Positions 32,001 through 42,417 of a stretch of 64,000 nt of DNA are shown here, one piece after another. Both the position numbers and the translations under genes were made by a program. The DNA is taken from assembly GCF_028502605.1 (NCBI RefSeq), contig NC_079236.1, positions 1,922,001 through 1,986,000 on the forward strand, given 5' to 3'. The notes beneath the pieces are model-generated. The model worked only from the letters and a program-made list of their open reading frames with translations, had not been told where the DNA came from and made no database searches. Positions within the stretch are counted from its first letter, which is position 1, and every line of letters starts with the position of its first letter. The stretch comes from Trichoderma breve. Taxonomy: Eukaryota > Ascomycota > Sordariomycetes > Hypocreales > Hypocreaceae.

Positions 32001-34221
32001 TTGCCTGGCTGAATTCTTTGGGCGGAAGAGCTTGGAGCTTCTCATAGATGGAGATGATTGCAGGATAGTCGAGAAGATTTGCGATTGAGTTTGTCATCTT
32101 AGCAACAGCTTTCGCTACGCGGGGATCCTGACTTTCCGTAATTCCCTGCCACAAAAGATCGAGATGCGACTTCTGGTACATTTTAGTAACAACCAAATAT
32201 CCAATGATGTTGGAGCTCTCAGTAATAAGTTCCGGATGACAGGTTGGGCCGAGAATGTAATCTACCAGATTTGTTTGGAGAAGTATATGGCCCAGATGGT
32301 CGGTGTAACGGCGGTTTGGGACAGCACTTTGAAGGCCATGTCGTTTCCAAGCAGTGACGAGGTCAGAACACATGGTAGAAACGGAATTGACCCGTAGCTG
32401 CATCTGGCCAGATCGAATCAGCTTCTCAAGGATGCCCACTTTCCACCCCCATACAATGGCATCAATAACTAGCGGCCCTTCAAGATCCGGGTACTTTGCC
32501 TTGTACTCGTTGAGCATTGTGATATTTCCCTCGTCATCACATAGAAGACAAAGTTTGAGCAAATCCGCCAATGCGGCGATTTGCACAGGAACACCATCAC
32601 TGCTCAGAGTTCCCACATGCTTTTCAATGATTGCGAGTAATAGCGTCGAAAAATCTCCCCAAATGCTGTAAACATGGATCAGATCTGACCTGGCAGCGGC
32701 TTCATCCAGTGTGCTTCGGCGCGAAGTACGATAAGACTCATTCAGACAGTCTGTGAGAATTTGAATTATGGGCGTAAGAATATTGACCAGTCTCGGTAAT
32801 GCTTGTACGATTTCGATGAGGCGCGTTGCAAAGACGCAAAGAGACTTGATGACGCCTCTAGCAAAGTCATGCAGTTGTCGTGTGAAATATGCAACTAAAT
32901 TTGGTCTGCCCAATAAAGCGGCATTAGGCGAGCCAGGATCGGTGCCGACTCCGAGGTTGTTGCGCTGCGCCAACTGATGGAACTGTCGAAGATAGTCCAG
33001 AGAAATCAATGGCGGGGCTTCGGAACTAGTTTGCAAAGCATCGATCTGCCAGTCGCGGACAGTATGGAAATCGACGATTACAAACTGCGCCGTGAGCGCA
33101 ACGAAAGAGTGGGACAGCGTCAATGCCAATCTCTGCAGGATTGGCAGCCTCGGAGGGGCTGAAGGGGAGAGGCTAGGTAATGTCAGCTGGCTGGTCTCAA
33201 ATAGTTGATTTGCACCCTGATGACATACTTTTTGTTTATAATTAGAGCGCAGAGACCTAGGAACGATTGCCAAAAGGCCCTGTTGTTATAAGCCGACTCA
33301 CAGATGACTTCCGGGTCTCTGGCCTTTGCGAACTCGACGAATAGGTCTAACCACACCCGGAGCTGCTCACAGATGCCCATTTCTTGCTCTATGGGTGGCT
33401 CTACAAAATGATTAGCTTCTCGAGGCCAGAGATGAGGATATTGCCAAATACTAACGTTCAGATAGGAATTGACGTAGACGGTTCACAGTCTCTGGTAGAG
33501 TATCTGAATCAAGGTAAGGAAACTGCATGGTAGGGTCTACAGGAGGAGGAGGATTGCCAGCATCGAGGGGGCTGAATGTGTCGGCGGCCAGTTCGATCCC
33601 TGCCTGGTCTGGCATCTCATGATCGGTAGGGAACAGCTCTTCAATAGGCGGGCTGAGGGAGGCGCGCCAGCCTGTGGGTGGAGTTCGTGGACCGCCATCG
33701 TTATTTGTAGTTACGTCAGGCTCAGCTTCCTCGACGCTCTTCTTGGCCTTGTCCTCTTCTGGGGTTGCTTCTCGAAATGTTGATGGAGAGACGTAGCGCA
33801 CAGGGGCAGTAGGGGAGTATCGCATACGGGTAGGAGATGCTGAAGACGCCCTCGACGGTGGGTTTCTAAGATTAATAGTAGTGACTCGGCTCGACGTCGA
33901 GGGGTCGGGAGGGATGGTCGGGGAGTCGACATTCTGAGGCGGGGTGCGAGGCTGTTTGGATTCCTGGCTGGGCTGGACGGTGCCGTCAAGAGAAGGGATG
34001 GTGTTGACCGTGGTGTAGAATGGGCTCGAGCCCGAGTCGGACAGATAGACGCCTGTCTCGACCGATGCAGATGGCGAACCCGAGCCCGAGCCCGAGGCAG
34101 ACGTGCGCCGGCGCTTGCGGGAAGAGACGTCGCTGTCGTCGAAGGGATTCGGCCGGGTCGAGCTTGGCTCAGGAGAGGCCTTGGGCCCCGGAAACTCGGA
34201 CGTCGCTGGAGCCAAACCCAT
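26049..34221 (-). CDS. Giant ubiquitin carboxyl-terminal hydrolase (USP9X/USP34-like)
   Basis: Five exons: 33456-34221, 33229-33400, 28662-33172, 28538-28589 and 26049-28467, giving 2639 aa. Introns are 55, 56, 72 and 70 bp; all have GT-AG borders and keep the frame. The N-terminal 250 residues are Ser/Pro-rich and disordered with a basic KRRRT patch. About 1400 residues of helical repeat-like sequence follow. The USP catalytic domain begins near residue 1650: Cys box GLRNLSNTCYLNSLL (Cys1660), a CSSC zinc-ribbon pair on the 52-nt exon, and His box ESGHYYSY (His1912) followed by WVEFNDD. A long C-terminal extension of about 700 residues follows. This matches the very large fungal deubiquitinases related to USP9X/USP34. 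It removes ubiquitin from proteins; specific targets are unknown. Confidence 0.93.
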
Positions 34222-35942
34222 CTGGCCGGTGTGGGGGATCGATGCAGCACGAAGCCTGGAAGTCCAAAGACGTCACGGCGACGCGAGGGCCGTCTGGGCG
34301 GCAGCTACAGAAAATTAACATGTGTGAGAGGATGAGTGCGGCGAGATTGAGATAAGCATGAGCATCGGGGCTGTGACTGTGACTGTGACAGGGCTGAGAG
34401 AGGCTGCAGCTATGCACCGTAGATGGAGATGGAGGACAAGCAATCTGGAGAGCCAGACCGATGCATCAACCCCAATATCAATCCCGGAAGAAAAAAAAGT
34501 GGTTGCAACTCGCGATCAAGCCAAATCGGCATTGGAGGGACGCGGTGCTTGTGTGGAACTAAGGCGAGGGGTAGCTATCAACTGAGGTAATGCTGTGGTG
34601 GGGAGGGCCAAAGAGGGAAATCGGGGAGCTTAGCAGCACCTGAGGTATGCGGCTACTAAATGTGCCATCCATGGATGGTTTGCCTTACCTGGGGCGGGTG
34701 TTAGCGCAGTACCTGCGGCGGTAACTGCCAGTGGATCAGGCGCCGACAGGTACCTGATTCGTATATACTCGTATGGGTATTACTGGGTCAGTACTGGGGA
34801 GAATAGAGGGAAAAGCAGAATGCGCTGGTGCCTGAGCGGTCGTGATGGGTGTGTAAAGTAACGTGTAAGTAATGCGTGCAGTAGTAAGGATGAGGTGAGG
34901 GCACAAGAAACTATGGGTGCTTGTAAGTTGTGAGGCAGCTGGTTAGTAAGTTTACGTTGTGAATGGCGCAGCCTGGATCAATGGATGGGTTTTATAGAGA
35001 GGGCAGGGCGAAAGAAAAGGCACCTTCGATCAGCCAGCCAGTCCGTCGGGCGCAAAATCCAGCAGTGCTTTGGGCTGCGTTTCTGCGCTCCGGCTGCGAC
35101 TGATGCCATTAACTTTGCAAACGCCTGAATGCGCCACGGTGAGTGCCTGCCTTGTCCCTTGCAGCCGTGTCCAGCGTGTGCGAGCTATATAACCAGTACC
35201 TGGAGGCAACATTAACTTGTACAATTCTCGTCTCTGCCCTATTAGCATTGAGAGTATCTACGGGGCTGCTCGACTAGATACCAGGTACAATATGAAAAGA
35301 AGAAGAACCTCTAGGTATTTCTTTTAATCACTCACCAGGCTTAGACTTTTTGCTGCTCTGTAAAATACACGATACCTCCTATTCACAGCTGATTTCTGCA
35401 CGTTTTCTGCTGCCAATAACTTATAGGCAAGTTTTGCAATGGAATGGCTGTCGACTTTGATATTCTACTGTACGAACCAACATTCTTACAAATATGGGTA
35501 ATTTGTGAAATACCTTGTGAAAGTTATCTAAAATGTACACATCAACCAATGGGAAAATTGGCCGCAAATATCTGGTACATGTAGCTACTATACTGATTTT
35601 ACAGAAGTTAATGTGTACCTAAGTTTGATATAAATCGGTTTTCGAGCGCCACAGTGTTTTCTCTCGTCAATTAATTCTCGTTGGAGAGTTTTTCGCGCCA
35701 TTTCACGGCAACTGAGAAAGACATGCACTGTATTACGCACTGTATATATCGGGCCTAGAGGTACGTACCTACCTAGGTGATTTGAGAATTTCCGGTGCCA
35801 AGCCCGTGGTGACTGAGGACAGCCATCTTCATACTCTCATCCCTATATAGACGCTCTCAAAGCCCAACTAATTTTTTTTACCTTTTGGGTCTGATTCACC
35901 GTTCTTTGGTTTGATAGTCTACTTGACACTTGTCCACTCGTC
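34222..35942. other. 1.7-kb divergent intergenic region
   Basis: Separates the start codons of the ubiquitin protease (minus) and POP3 (plus). The protease side is G-rich, the POP3 side AT-rich. Direct TGTGACTG-type repeats occur at 34371-34388. Palindromic CCTAGGT/ACCTAC elements appear near 35761-35778. No supportable gene. Confidence 0.5.
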
Positions 35943-36827
35943 ATGGCTGCGCCGTCAGCGAAAAAACGGCTTGTCCACCACCTTGACACGCCCTTCTCTA
36001 CCTCATCATGGTACGTCCTCTTCAACTCTATATACCTAGAAGTACCTAGGAGGTTAAGCATAGGACTGGTGACGTAAGGTAGCTGATTACAATAGGCCCG
36101 AAATCTCAATTGATGACCAAGACTCAATCTTGGAGCTCCTTTGCCAGTATGTCATTCCGCCTCACTTATGTCGTTGCAAGCCGTGATGTCTCGTCGCGGC
36201 TCTGAAGTTGACATCATACTGATAAACGACACCAAAAGCCTTTTGAGCCCTATAGGGCAGCACCGCCGAATACACACAAAAACTTCCAAAGGAAAGCGGG
36301 CTGCCAAAAGGGAAAAAAGAGCCAAGTCCAAGGTAGACGAGGTACCAAACTCAGTCAAGATACCGACTCCGCCCAGTCCAGAGCTCAGTGCAAGCGTGGA
36401 CGTTGGCTTCAATTCGATTACCAAAAATCTCGGATTGCATACATCACCTCCTGATGAGTCAAACAAGTCTCACAATGACTATTCCATGATTTTTGTCGCT
36501 AGGGGAAGCCAGTCACAAGCGTTCAATCAGCACTTCCCACAGCTGGTCGCGGCCGCGTCTCGAAATCTACCCGACAAAGAGAAGATACGGCTTGTCGGGT
36601 TTTCCAAGCCATGTTCTGAAAAACTTGGTAGCGTACTCGGTATACCGAGAGTCTCGTCGGTGGCTGTTTCTCGACATGCGCCGGGAGCGGACGCTCTGTT
36701 TGCTGTCGTGCAGAATCTTGTGGCCCCAGTCGACTCGCCTTGGCTTAATGAGACCCCCAGCACCACCTACAAGCCAACTCAAATTGGTTCTGTGGAAACA
36801 ACTATTGGAACGAAGAGGGAGAAATGA
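35943..36827 (+). CDS. RNase P/MRP subunit POP3-like
   Basis: Three exons: 35943-36010, 36096-36146 and 36239-36827, giving 235 aa. The first intron is canonical (GTACGT). The second has donor GTATGT, a TACTGAT branch and a weak AAAAG acceptor, chosen by phase. The protein starts MAAPSAKKRLVHHLDTPFS, continues WPEISIDDQDSILELL, then SPIGQHRR followed by a Lys/Arg-rich segment. Its C-terminal half holds SMIFVARGSQSQAFNQHFPQ and RIRLVGFSKPCSEKLGS. This layout matches fungal POP3 (RNases MRP/P 32.9-kDa subunit), an L7Ae/Rpp38-like RNA-binding protein of nuclear RNase P and RNase MRP, acting in tRNA 5' maturation and rRNA processing. The second splice acceptor is the uncertain part. Confidence 0.8.
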
Positions 36828-37376
36828 ATCGAAAATGTGTCGTGTTGTTATTGGGCAAGGCATCAACAAGCAGCCCTTGGGAATACAGGAGCATAGTAGC
36901 GAAATTTATACCATAGAGAATCGAGCTGAGTGGCCTATTTGCTTGAGCGGGCGAGAATCGAATTGTTACTCATGGGCACTATATCATACCAAAGTTACTT
37001 CTAATCACCTATATAGCAGCCTAAGTAATTTACAATTCATATGTAGCAGCTGGTGAAGAAGCAGCAGCGTCAGTTTGATGCTTCTAAGGCACCCTGCATA
37101 CGCTAATACTATGAGCACGCTGCACTCTCGCTCTGTATTCCTTATCCTATGCGCTGAGGTTACCTAAAACTGCCCTCTGTTTGGCCTACATGCAACACTG
37201 AGATCCAATTGCATATCAGCTGGCACTGCTTTGTTGATTTTCACGTGCACGCATAAAGGGTAGCTGCCATCACTCCTCAACCTCAACTCCTCAACCTCGC
37301 CTTCACTTTCTCACCTTTCAACCACCTTGCCTATTCCATCGCCTCAGAAATCATCTGGATCAAACCACAACAGGAA
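36828..37376. other. 549-bp intergenic region
   Basis: 3' flank of POP3 and promoter of the next gene. The last 110 bp are a CT-rich leader with CCTCAACCTCAACTCC-type repeats. Nothing else is seen. Confidence 0.5.
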
Positions 37377-38356
37377 ATGAGTGGCTTTGGTGACGACGAG
37401 AAGCTAAGGGCAGCAAGAGAACTTGCCCAAAGCTTCTCTAAATCCAAACCCGCAAAGAAGAAGAACGTCTGCGGTGGTAGCTATGGCTATGGCTCTCGTC
37501 CGGTCATCTACGTGCCCCAGCATCACCAACCGGCACCATTGATTCGACAGCCTCCAGTTACCAGGCCAGCTATCCAGAATCCACCTCCTTCTAACAGCTC
37601 AATCCCCCCTCCTAGCAAGAGAAACTACTCTGCTACCACCTCTTTCTCCACTGGGAGAGCGGGAAAGTCCGTCATTGGGACTTCAGGCTTGGATTTCCTT
37701 AAGGCATCGGGTGCTAAGGCACGAGGTAAGCATAACCAGTCCGACCAGTTTACTGGCAGGTGGCTGACTGACTTCTTTCAGATACTGCGCAGCCTCAGCC
37801 GAACACAGTTTCTATCGCCAGTGAAGTAACCAGCACTATCAAGCAAACCGAGAAGATCAGTACCATCAACCAATCCGAGAAGATCAGCACTATCAAGCAA
37901 ACCGAGATCAGCAATGGTACTTCGACAAATGCTCATCTTCCCGCTATACCCCCGCAAGCATCAGAAAATGCTCCCTTTGGAAACATCCTTGATGCCTTCC
38001 TATCCATTGTAGCAAAAAAGCCAAGCTTAGGCCAAGAAATTGACACGTTGACCAAAATCTTGCCCAAGGCGTTGGATCTCAATGCTACTGAGGCAACGGC
38101 TTCAGGTGCTCCACCAGCCAACGGTCATTCCGTCGGCGATATTGCAGCCAAGGAAAACAATGTGCCTCAGAGATTTAGTGCTGGAGCAAATCAAAACCGA
38201 GTCACAGATCATTCGCCCCCGAACAAGGTCTCTCCCGTCGCCACAGCCGTCGTTTCGAGTAATGGTAAGGCCCAGGGACAGACTGTCAGCACCAATGGAG
38301 TGTCGAAAGTCTCTGTTACAGTGACGAAGGGATTATCAGCCTCGTCATGGGCATGA
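37377..38356 (+). CDS. Protein of unknown function with ISTIKQTE repeats
   Basis: Two exons: 37377-37725 and 37782-38356, intron 56 bp (GTAAGC to TTTCAG, phase 1), giving 307 aa. The N-terminus MSGFGDDEKLRAARELAQSF is helical. It is followed by a Lys-rich patch, a GGSYGYGSRPVIYVPQHHQ segment and a Pro-rich linker. Exon 2 opens with three near-identical copies of an 8-9 residue unit (STIKQTEKI), then a conserved-looking helical block NILDAFLSIVAKKPSLGQEID and a disordered Ser/Val-rich tail. No domain recognised; the composition suggests a nuclear or RNA-associated disordered protein. The intron is supported by frame continuity and good splice signals. Confidence 0.75.
37837..37917. repeat. Three in-frame 24-27-bp repeats
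   Basis: The units AGCACTATCAAGCAAACCGA, AGTACCATCAACCAATCCGA and AGCACTATCAAGCAAACCGA, with short GAAGATC spacers, encode the STIKQTE-type motif three times. Confidence 0.85.
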
Positions 38357-38651
38357 AGTGTAACTATAGGAGCCAACTACTTCTTTCAGGTCGCCTACGA
38401 TTTTGACTTTCTGCAGATCTATCTGGCTATTGTTGCCAGCGACAAACATGCCATAGGCGGACAAAAGTGCTATCAGTTTACTGGTCATAAACCATTGCTT
38501 GCTTATATAGGCTCTGGACCGGGTCAGTCAAGTTGAAATGATTTATTATCTTGATACTTTTTATACTATAATGCAGTGATGTAAACCGATGCCTTATCCA
38601 ATTTCCCATCTAAATCAGCGCTCCTCTGCTCGTCTTTAATTGCATGTTGGG

Positions 38652-40634
38652 TTAAGATGATGTGGGCAAACTCTTCTCAAACAACTTCAACCCTTCTCTA
38701 ACCTTTGGCGAAAAGTGCTTCTTCAAAAGCTCGCCCTCCCACACTGTCGCAGCAAATGGGTTGCTGCCCTCGACCGTATCGCTCAGGGCGTTGTGGCGCC
38801 CGTCTCCCTTACGCTCCTCTGTGTTCCACAAGCTGGCAATCTTCTTGCCGTGGGTGTTTGCCACGTCGTTGAGCAGGCCGAGGGTAGCCTGGCAGGACTT
38901 GTCGGGCAGTTGCAGCGCGGCGGTCATGAGCTGCTTGCTGAAGGCGGCTAGCTTGAGAGGCGGCACGGAGCGGATGTTCCATGCGGGGAGAAGGATTGCG
39001 GTGAGGGAGCGGAGGAGCAGGACGGTTGTGGTTTGGACGTTGATCTTGGAGACGGAGGATGTGGAGTTGGTCATCTTGGTGAGCTCGAGATCGGGGTGGA
39101 TTGAGAGGTTGAGAAGGGAGGTGAAGAGGTGGGTGGTGAAGAAGGTGAGGTCGAGATGGAGAGTGTTGCGCGAGTTGTGGGCATCTTGGCCTTCGAGGAG
39201 GGCGAATGCGGTGACAGTGCAGAGAAGAGCTTCGCGCGTCAGGTTTCTCATGGACACGCTGTCGTCGTCCTCGTGTTCGGCGGCGAGGTCGGCGTCAACA
39301 TCATCGTCGGCGTGTCGGATCAGATCCTTGAGCGCCTCGAGCAAGTCACCAAAGAAATCCTGGTTGATAAGGTGAGCGTATTTAGCCAGACCCTCGAGCA
39401 CGGCACCCATCAGATGGGGAGCGCGCATTTTCAGGATGCGGAAGTACGTGGCGAACACGAGCTTGAGAGTCTCAGACTGCATCTTCTCCCGTTCCTCGTG
39501 GTCGACCAATGCATCCGCGGCAGCCATGTCCTTCTCCAGAGACTTCTGTTCTTTCATGGCCTTCCTCATTCGCTTTGTTCGGAATTCTCGCTTGCCCTTC
39601 TTCACTTTGGCAGCCTCGGGGCGCTCAACCGTGTCTTGTGATGCCTTGCCGGCGAACTCAGAGAGCAGGCGAAGGCTAAGGAAGAGGTTGAGAACACTTT
39701 CGTTTACCTCGTAATCTCGGGCTTTCATCATCTTGGACAATAGTGAAACTGCCTCCATTGTTGGCTTGCCATCCTCATCTTCGCGGAACAATGTCTCCAG
39801 CGCCTGGAGACACTTGACTGAATTGTTATCGATCTTCTTCCGGCTCAGCTTGTTTACCAAGATCCTCAGCAGTTCGGAGCGGAAGTTGAAGTGCGGGACT
39901 GCAGCTATCAAGGTGCAGGCACATGTGATGGCAATGCCAGAAACACTCTGTCCTCCTCTCATTGCAGGTGTTTGATCCTTGGCGCACCGAGCCAATTCCT
40001 TGACATAGTTCTGATAGCCAGACACCAGCGCCTGTTCATACTGGCGCATTGTGCGAACTTCCTTGGACACCTTCTCCGTCGGCCCGTCTTCGGTCTGAGG
40101 CCGTATGCGATATCCAGGGATGATGTCTTTGTAAACCGACATTTGCGTCATGAGGGCCAGCATCTGAATAGCGGGGATCTTGGACTCGCCAATCGTAGCC
40201 AGGGTTTTGAGCGAGCCGACATGTTCTTCTGGGTTTTCATTCAGAGCCGTGGCAGCCTTGGCCAGCTCTTCTTGCGCTTCTCGGATCTGCTGAGCCTCGG
40301 AGACGGTGGGCGCCTCTTCTTCCACCTCCTCGAGCTCTGACTCGATATCGTCCTCTCGGCCCTCTAACCATTCTGTGTCGCTCTCGACAGATACCAAGTC
40401 TTCCTCCTTCTCAAGCTCCCGAAGGACCTCTAGGCGACCGTCGGCGGTCTTAATTGGCAGCTTGGTGCTTTCTTTGCTGGCCTTTTTGCTCTTGCGACGA
40501 CGAGTCTCGTAGCTGTCTTCAAGGTCCCAATTGGCGGCCTGTTTGAAGAAATCCTTCTGAGCCTTTCTCGATTGCGCCTCGTCATCTGAGGCATCGTGAG
40601 CCAATTTTCTTCTCTTGGTACCGTTGGTCGTCAT
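38652..40634 (-). CDS. noc3: NOC3, nucleolar complex protein of 60S biogenesis
   Basis: Single exon, 660 aa. The N-terminus has KRRKLAHDASDDE, a basic KSKKASKESTK region and an acidic stretch, typical of nucleolar proteins. The NOC3 core starts around residue 115 (SEAQQIREAQEELAKAATAL, then SVYKDIIPGYRIRPQTE), followed by helical repeats. The C-terminal CBF/Mak21-type domain covers about residues 400-640 with YFRILKMRAPHLMGAVLEGL. Yeast Noc3 pairs with Noc2 in intermediate to late nucleolar pre-60S export steps and also takes part in replication licensing. It is somewhat shorter than some fungal orthologues, but both ends look complete. Divergent from RPF1. Confidence 0.92.
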   Translation of the reverse strand: MTTNGTKRRKLAHDASDDEAQSRKAQKDFFKQAANWDLEDSYETRRRKSKKASKESTKLPIKTADGRLEVLRELEKEEDLVSVESDTEWLEGREDDIESELEEVEEEAPTVSEAQQIREAQEELAKAATALNENPEEHVGSLKTLATIGESKIPAIQMLALMTQMSVYKDIIPGYRIRPQTEDGPTEKVSKEVRTMRQYEQALVSGYQNYVKELARCAKDQTPAMRGGQSVSGIAITCACTLIAAVPHFNFRSELLRILVNKLSRKKIDNNSVKCLQALETLFREDEDGKPTMEAVSLLSKMMKARDYEVNESVLNLFLSLRLLSEFAGKASQDTVERPEAAKVKKGKREFRTKRMRKAMKEQKSLEKDMAAADALVDHEEREKMQSETLKLVFATYFRILKMRAPHLMGAVLEGLAKYAHLINQDFFGDLLEALKDLIRHADDDVDADLAAEHEDDDSVSMRNLTREALLCTVTAFALLEGQDAHNSRNTLHLDLTFFTTHLFTSLLNLSIHPDLELTKMTNSTSSVSKINVQTTTVLLLRSLTAILLPAWNIRSVPPLKLAAFSKQLMTAALQLPDKSCQATLGLLNDVANTHGKKIASLWNTEERKGDGRHNALSDTVEGSNPFAATVWEGELLKKHFSPKVREGLKLFEKSLPTSS

Positions 40635-41023
40635 TTTCGCTGTTGAATTCCCCGGTTATGGGAAGTCGACCGATGTGAGGTGAAGAGGCTGAAGAATAAT
40701 TTGTTCAGCGATAGAGACACCAGCCTCACGATAAGAGAGATTCTTGTCTCAAAACTTTTTTTCGAGCCAATTTTTGTTGATATACGAACCCTGGCAGTAT
40801 ACATAGTAGCGCTAGACCCATCTTTTCACACAGTAAAGCCAATTAAAAGTCGCGTATGAGATCTTTATCTTATCTTTATCTAATCGTCTAGGCGTGAATA
40901 TAGCAAAAAAAGTTACATGCCGCTAAAATTTTCTGACAACTCGATGTGTCGGGCCTTGGATTTTACCATCAGCCATTTCTCCAACACCAATCTCTCGTCG
41001 CCGACTATCAAAACGTTGTCACG
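40635..41023. promoter_or_regulatory. Shared divergent promoter of NOC3 and RPF1
   Basis: 389 bp separate the start codons. An AAAATTTT element at 40925-40932, followed by CTGACAACTCGATG, resembles the RRPE (AAAATTTT) motif of yeast ribosome-biogenesis promoters. Direct TATCTTTATCT repeats lie at 40866-40881. Function is inferred only. Confidence 0.45.
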
Positions 41024-42268
41024 ATGGGTTTCTCAAAGCCTCCCGTGCAGGCGCTCAAAGTGGCCAATAAGGTGAAGCGCAAGGAATTGTTTATCGCCCA
41101 CAAGAAGGCAAGCAACAAAGAACGCCACGAAGAACGACATCGCCGCCGAAGAGAAGAGAACCGCGACCCCGAGCTCAAGGCAGCCCGTCTTGCCAAAAAT
41201 GTCCCGCGGACATTGGAACACAAGCGAGTCTGGGACGATGTGGATGATGACAGTCTTGGCGCTGTGGTGGATCTCGAGCAATTGAAGAGAAGACGCATCG
41301 AGCAGGCCGAAGCCGAGGAGCGAGCGGCAATCGAGGCAGCAGAGAAGATGGAAGAGGATGATGACGATGATAACGACAGTATGCTGGATTCTGACGAAGA
41401 CGAAGACGAGGAGGCGCGAGAGGCTAGACTAGAGAGGCAAAGGGAGAAGCGAGCTCAGAGAGTCCCCAGCATTGCTCCGTCAACAACGAGCACGAACCTC
41501 GACCTCACGCCCATCTCACTAGCTCTCAAGTTCCCTTCTCTCTTCAACGACGAACCTCCTCCCGAACCCAAGATTCTCGTTACCACGTCCCTCAACTCCA
41601 CCCTTCACGACGAGGCACACATGCTCTGCACCCTTTTCCCAAATTCCAGATACATCCCGCGATCATCCCACCGCTACGGATACAAATACTCTCTCCGCGA
41701 AATCTGCAAATTCTCCGCCAGCAAGGACTACACTGCCGTCGTTCTTATGAAGGAAGACCTCAAAAAGCCCACGGGCCTCTCCATCGTTCACCTGCCCAAG
41801 GGCCCGACGTTCCATTTCACAATATCCAACTGGATAGAGGGCAAAAAGCTTCCCGGCCACGGCAACCCCACAAACCATTACCCCGAGCTGATGCTCAACA
41901 ACTTCAAGACGCCGCTTGGTCTTCTCACTGCGAAGCTCTTCCAGACCATGTTCCCCCCGCGCCCAGAGTTCGAGGGACGACAGGTTGTTGCGCTACATAA
42001 CCAGCGAGATTTCATCTTCGTAAGACGTTTTAGATACGCCTTCCGTGATAAGCGCGCGACCGAGAAGAGTGTCGTCGATGCTGAGGGCAAAGCGCTCGAG
42101 GGTGTTGAGAGCATTCGCGCTGGATTGCAGGAGCTGGGTCCACGCTTCACGCTGAAGCTGAGGCGTGTTGATAAGGGCATCGGACGGGCTGGAAGCGAGG
42201 GTGAGGACGCTACTCAATGGGAATGGAAATCCAAGATGGAGAAGGACAGGAAGCGTTTCAATTTGTAA
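41024..42268 (+). CDS. rpf1: RPF1, Brix-domain ribosome production factor
   Basis: Single exon, 414 aa. The start MGFSKPPVQALKVANKVKRK is the first ATG; earlier in-frame codons lack one. The N-terminal third is highly charged (RRRREENRDPELKAARLAKN, then an acidic DDDDDNDSMLDSDEDEDEE run). The Brix domain covers about residues 182-382: PKILVTTSLNSTLHDEAHML, RYGYKYSLREICKF and GRQVVALHNQRDFIFVRRFR. Rpf1 is a nucleolar factor for 25S rRNA maturation and 60S assembly. Pairs with the divergent NOC3, another pre-60S factor. Confidence 0.94.
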   Translation: MGFSKPPVQALKVANKVKRKELFIAHKKASNKERHEERHRRRREENRDPELKAARLAKNVPRTLEHKRVWDDVDDDSLGAVVDLEQLKRRRIEQAEAEERAAIEAAEKMEEDDDDDNDSMLDSDEDEDEEAREARLERQREKRAQRVPSIAPSTTSTNLDLTPISLALKFPSLFNDEPPPEPKILVTTSLNSTLHDEAHMLCTLFPNSRYIPRSSHRYGYKYSLREICKFSASKDYTAVVLMKEDLKKPTGLSIVHLPKGPTFHFTISNWIEGKKLPGHGNPTNHYPELMLNNFKTPLGLLTAKLFQTMFPPRPEFEGRQVVALHNQRDFIFVRRFRYAFRDKRATEKSVVDAEGKALEGVESIRAGLQELGPRFTLKLRRVDKGIGRAGSEGEDATQWEWKSKMEKDRKRFNL

Positions 42269-42417
42269 TTTATTTATGGCATTGAGTACAAGACAACTAA
42301 TTTTACGTTCACCATGTTGACATTTTTCTGACAACAAGATGCGCCCTTGGAATAGTTCGCTAAATACATCCGTCGACATATGCATGCCATACCCTCTCTG
42401 GTCTACGTTAACTTCCA

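Noticed and set aside
36493..37056. 187-codon open frame on the plus strand
   Set aside because: Alternate frame of the last POP3 exon running into its 3' flank; the POP3 frame has the conserved blocks.
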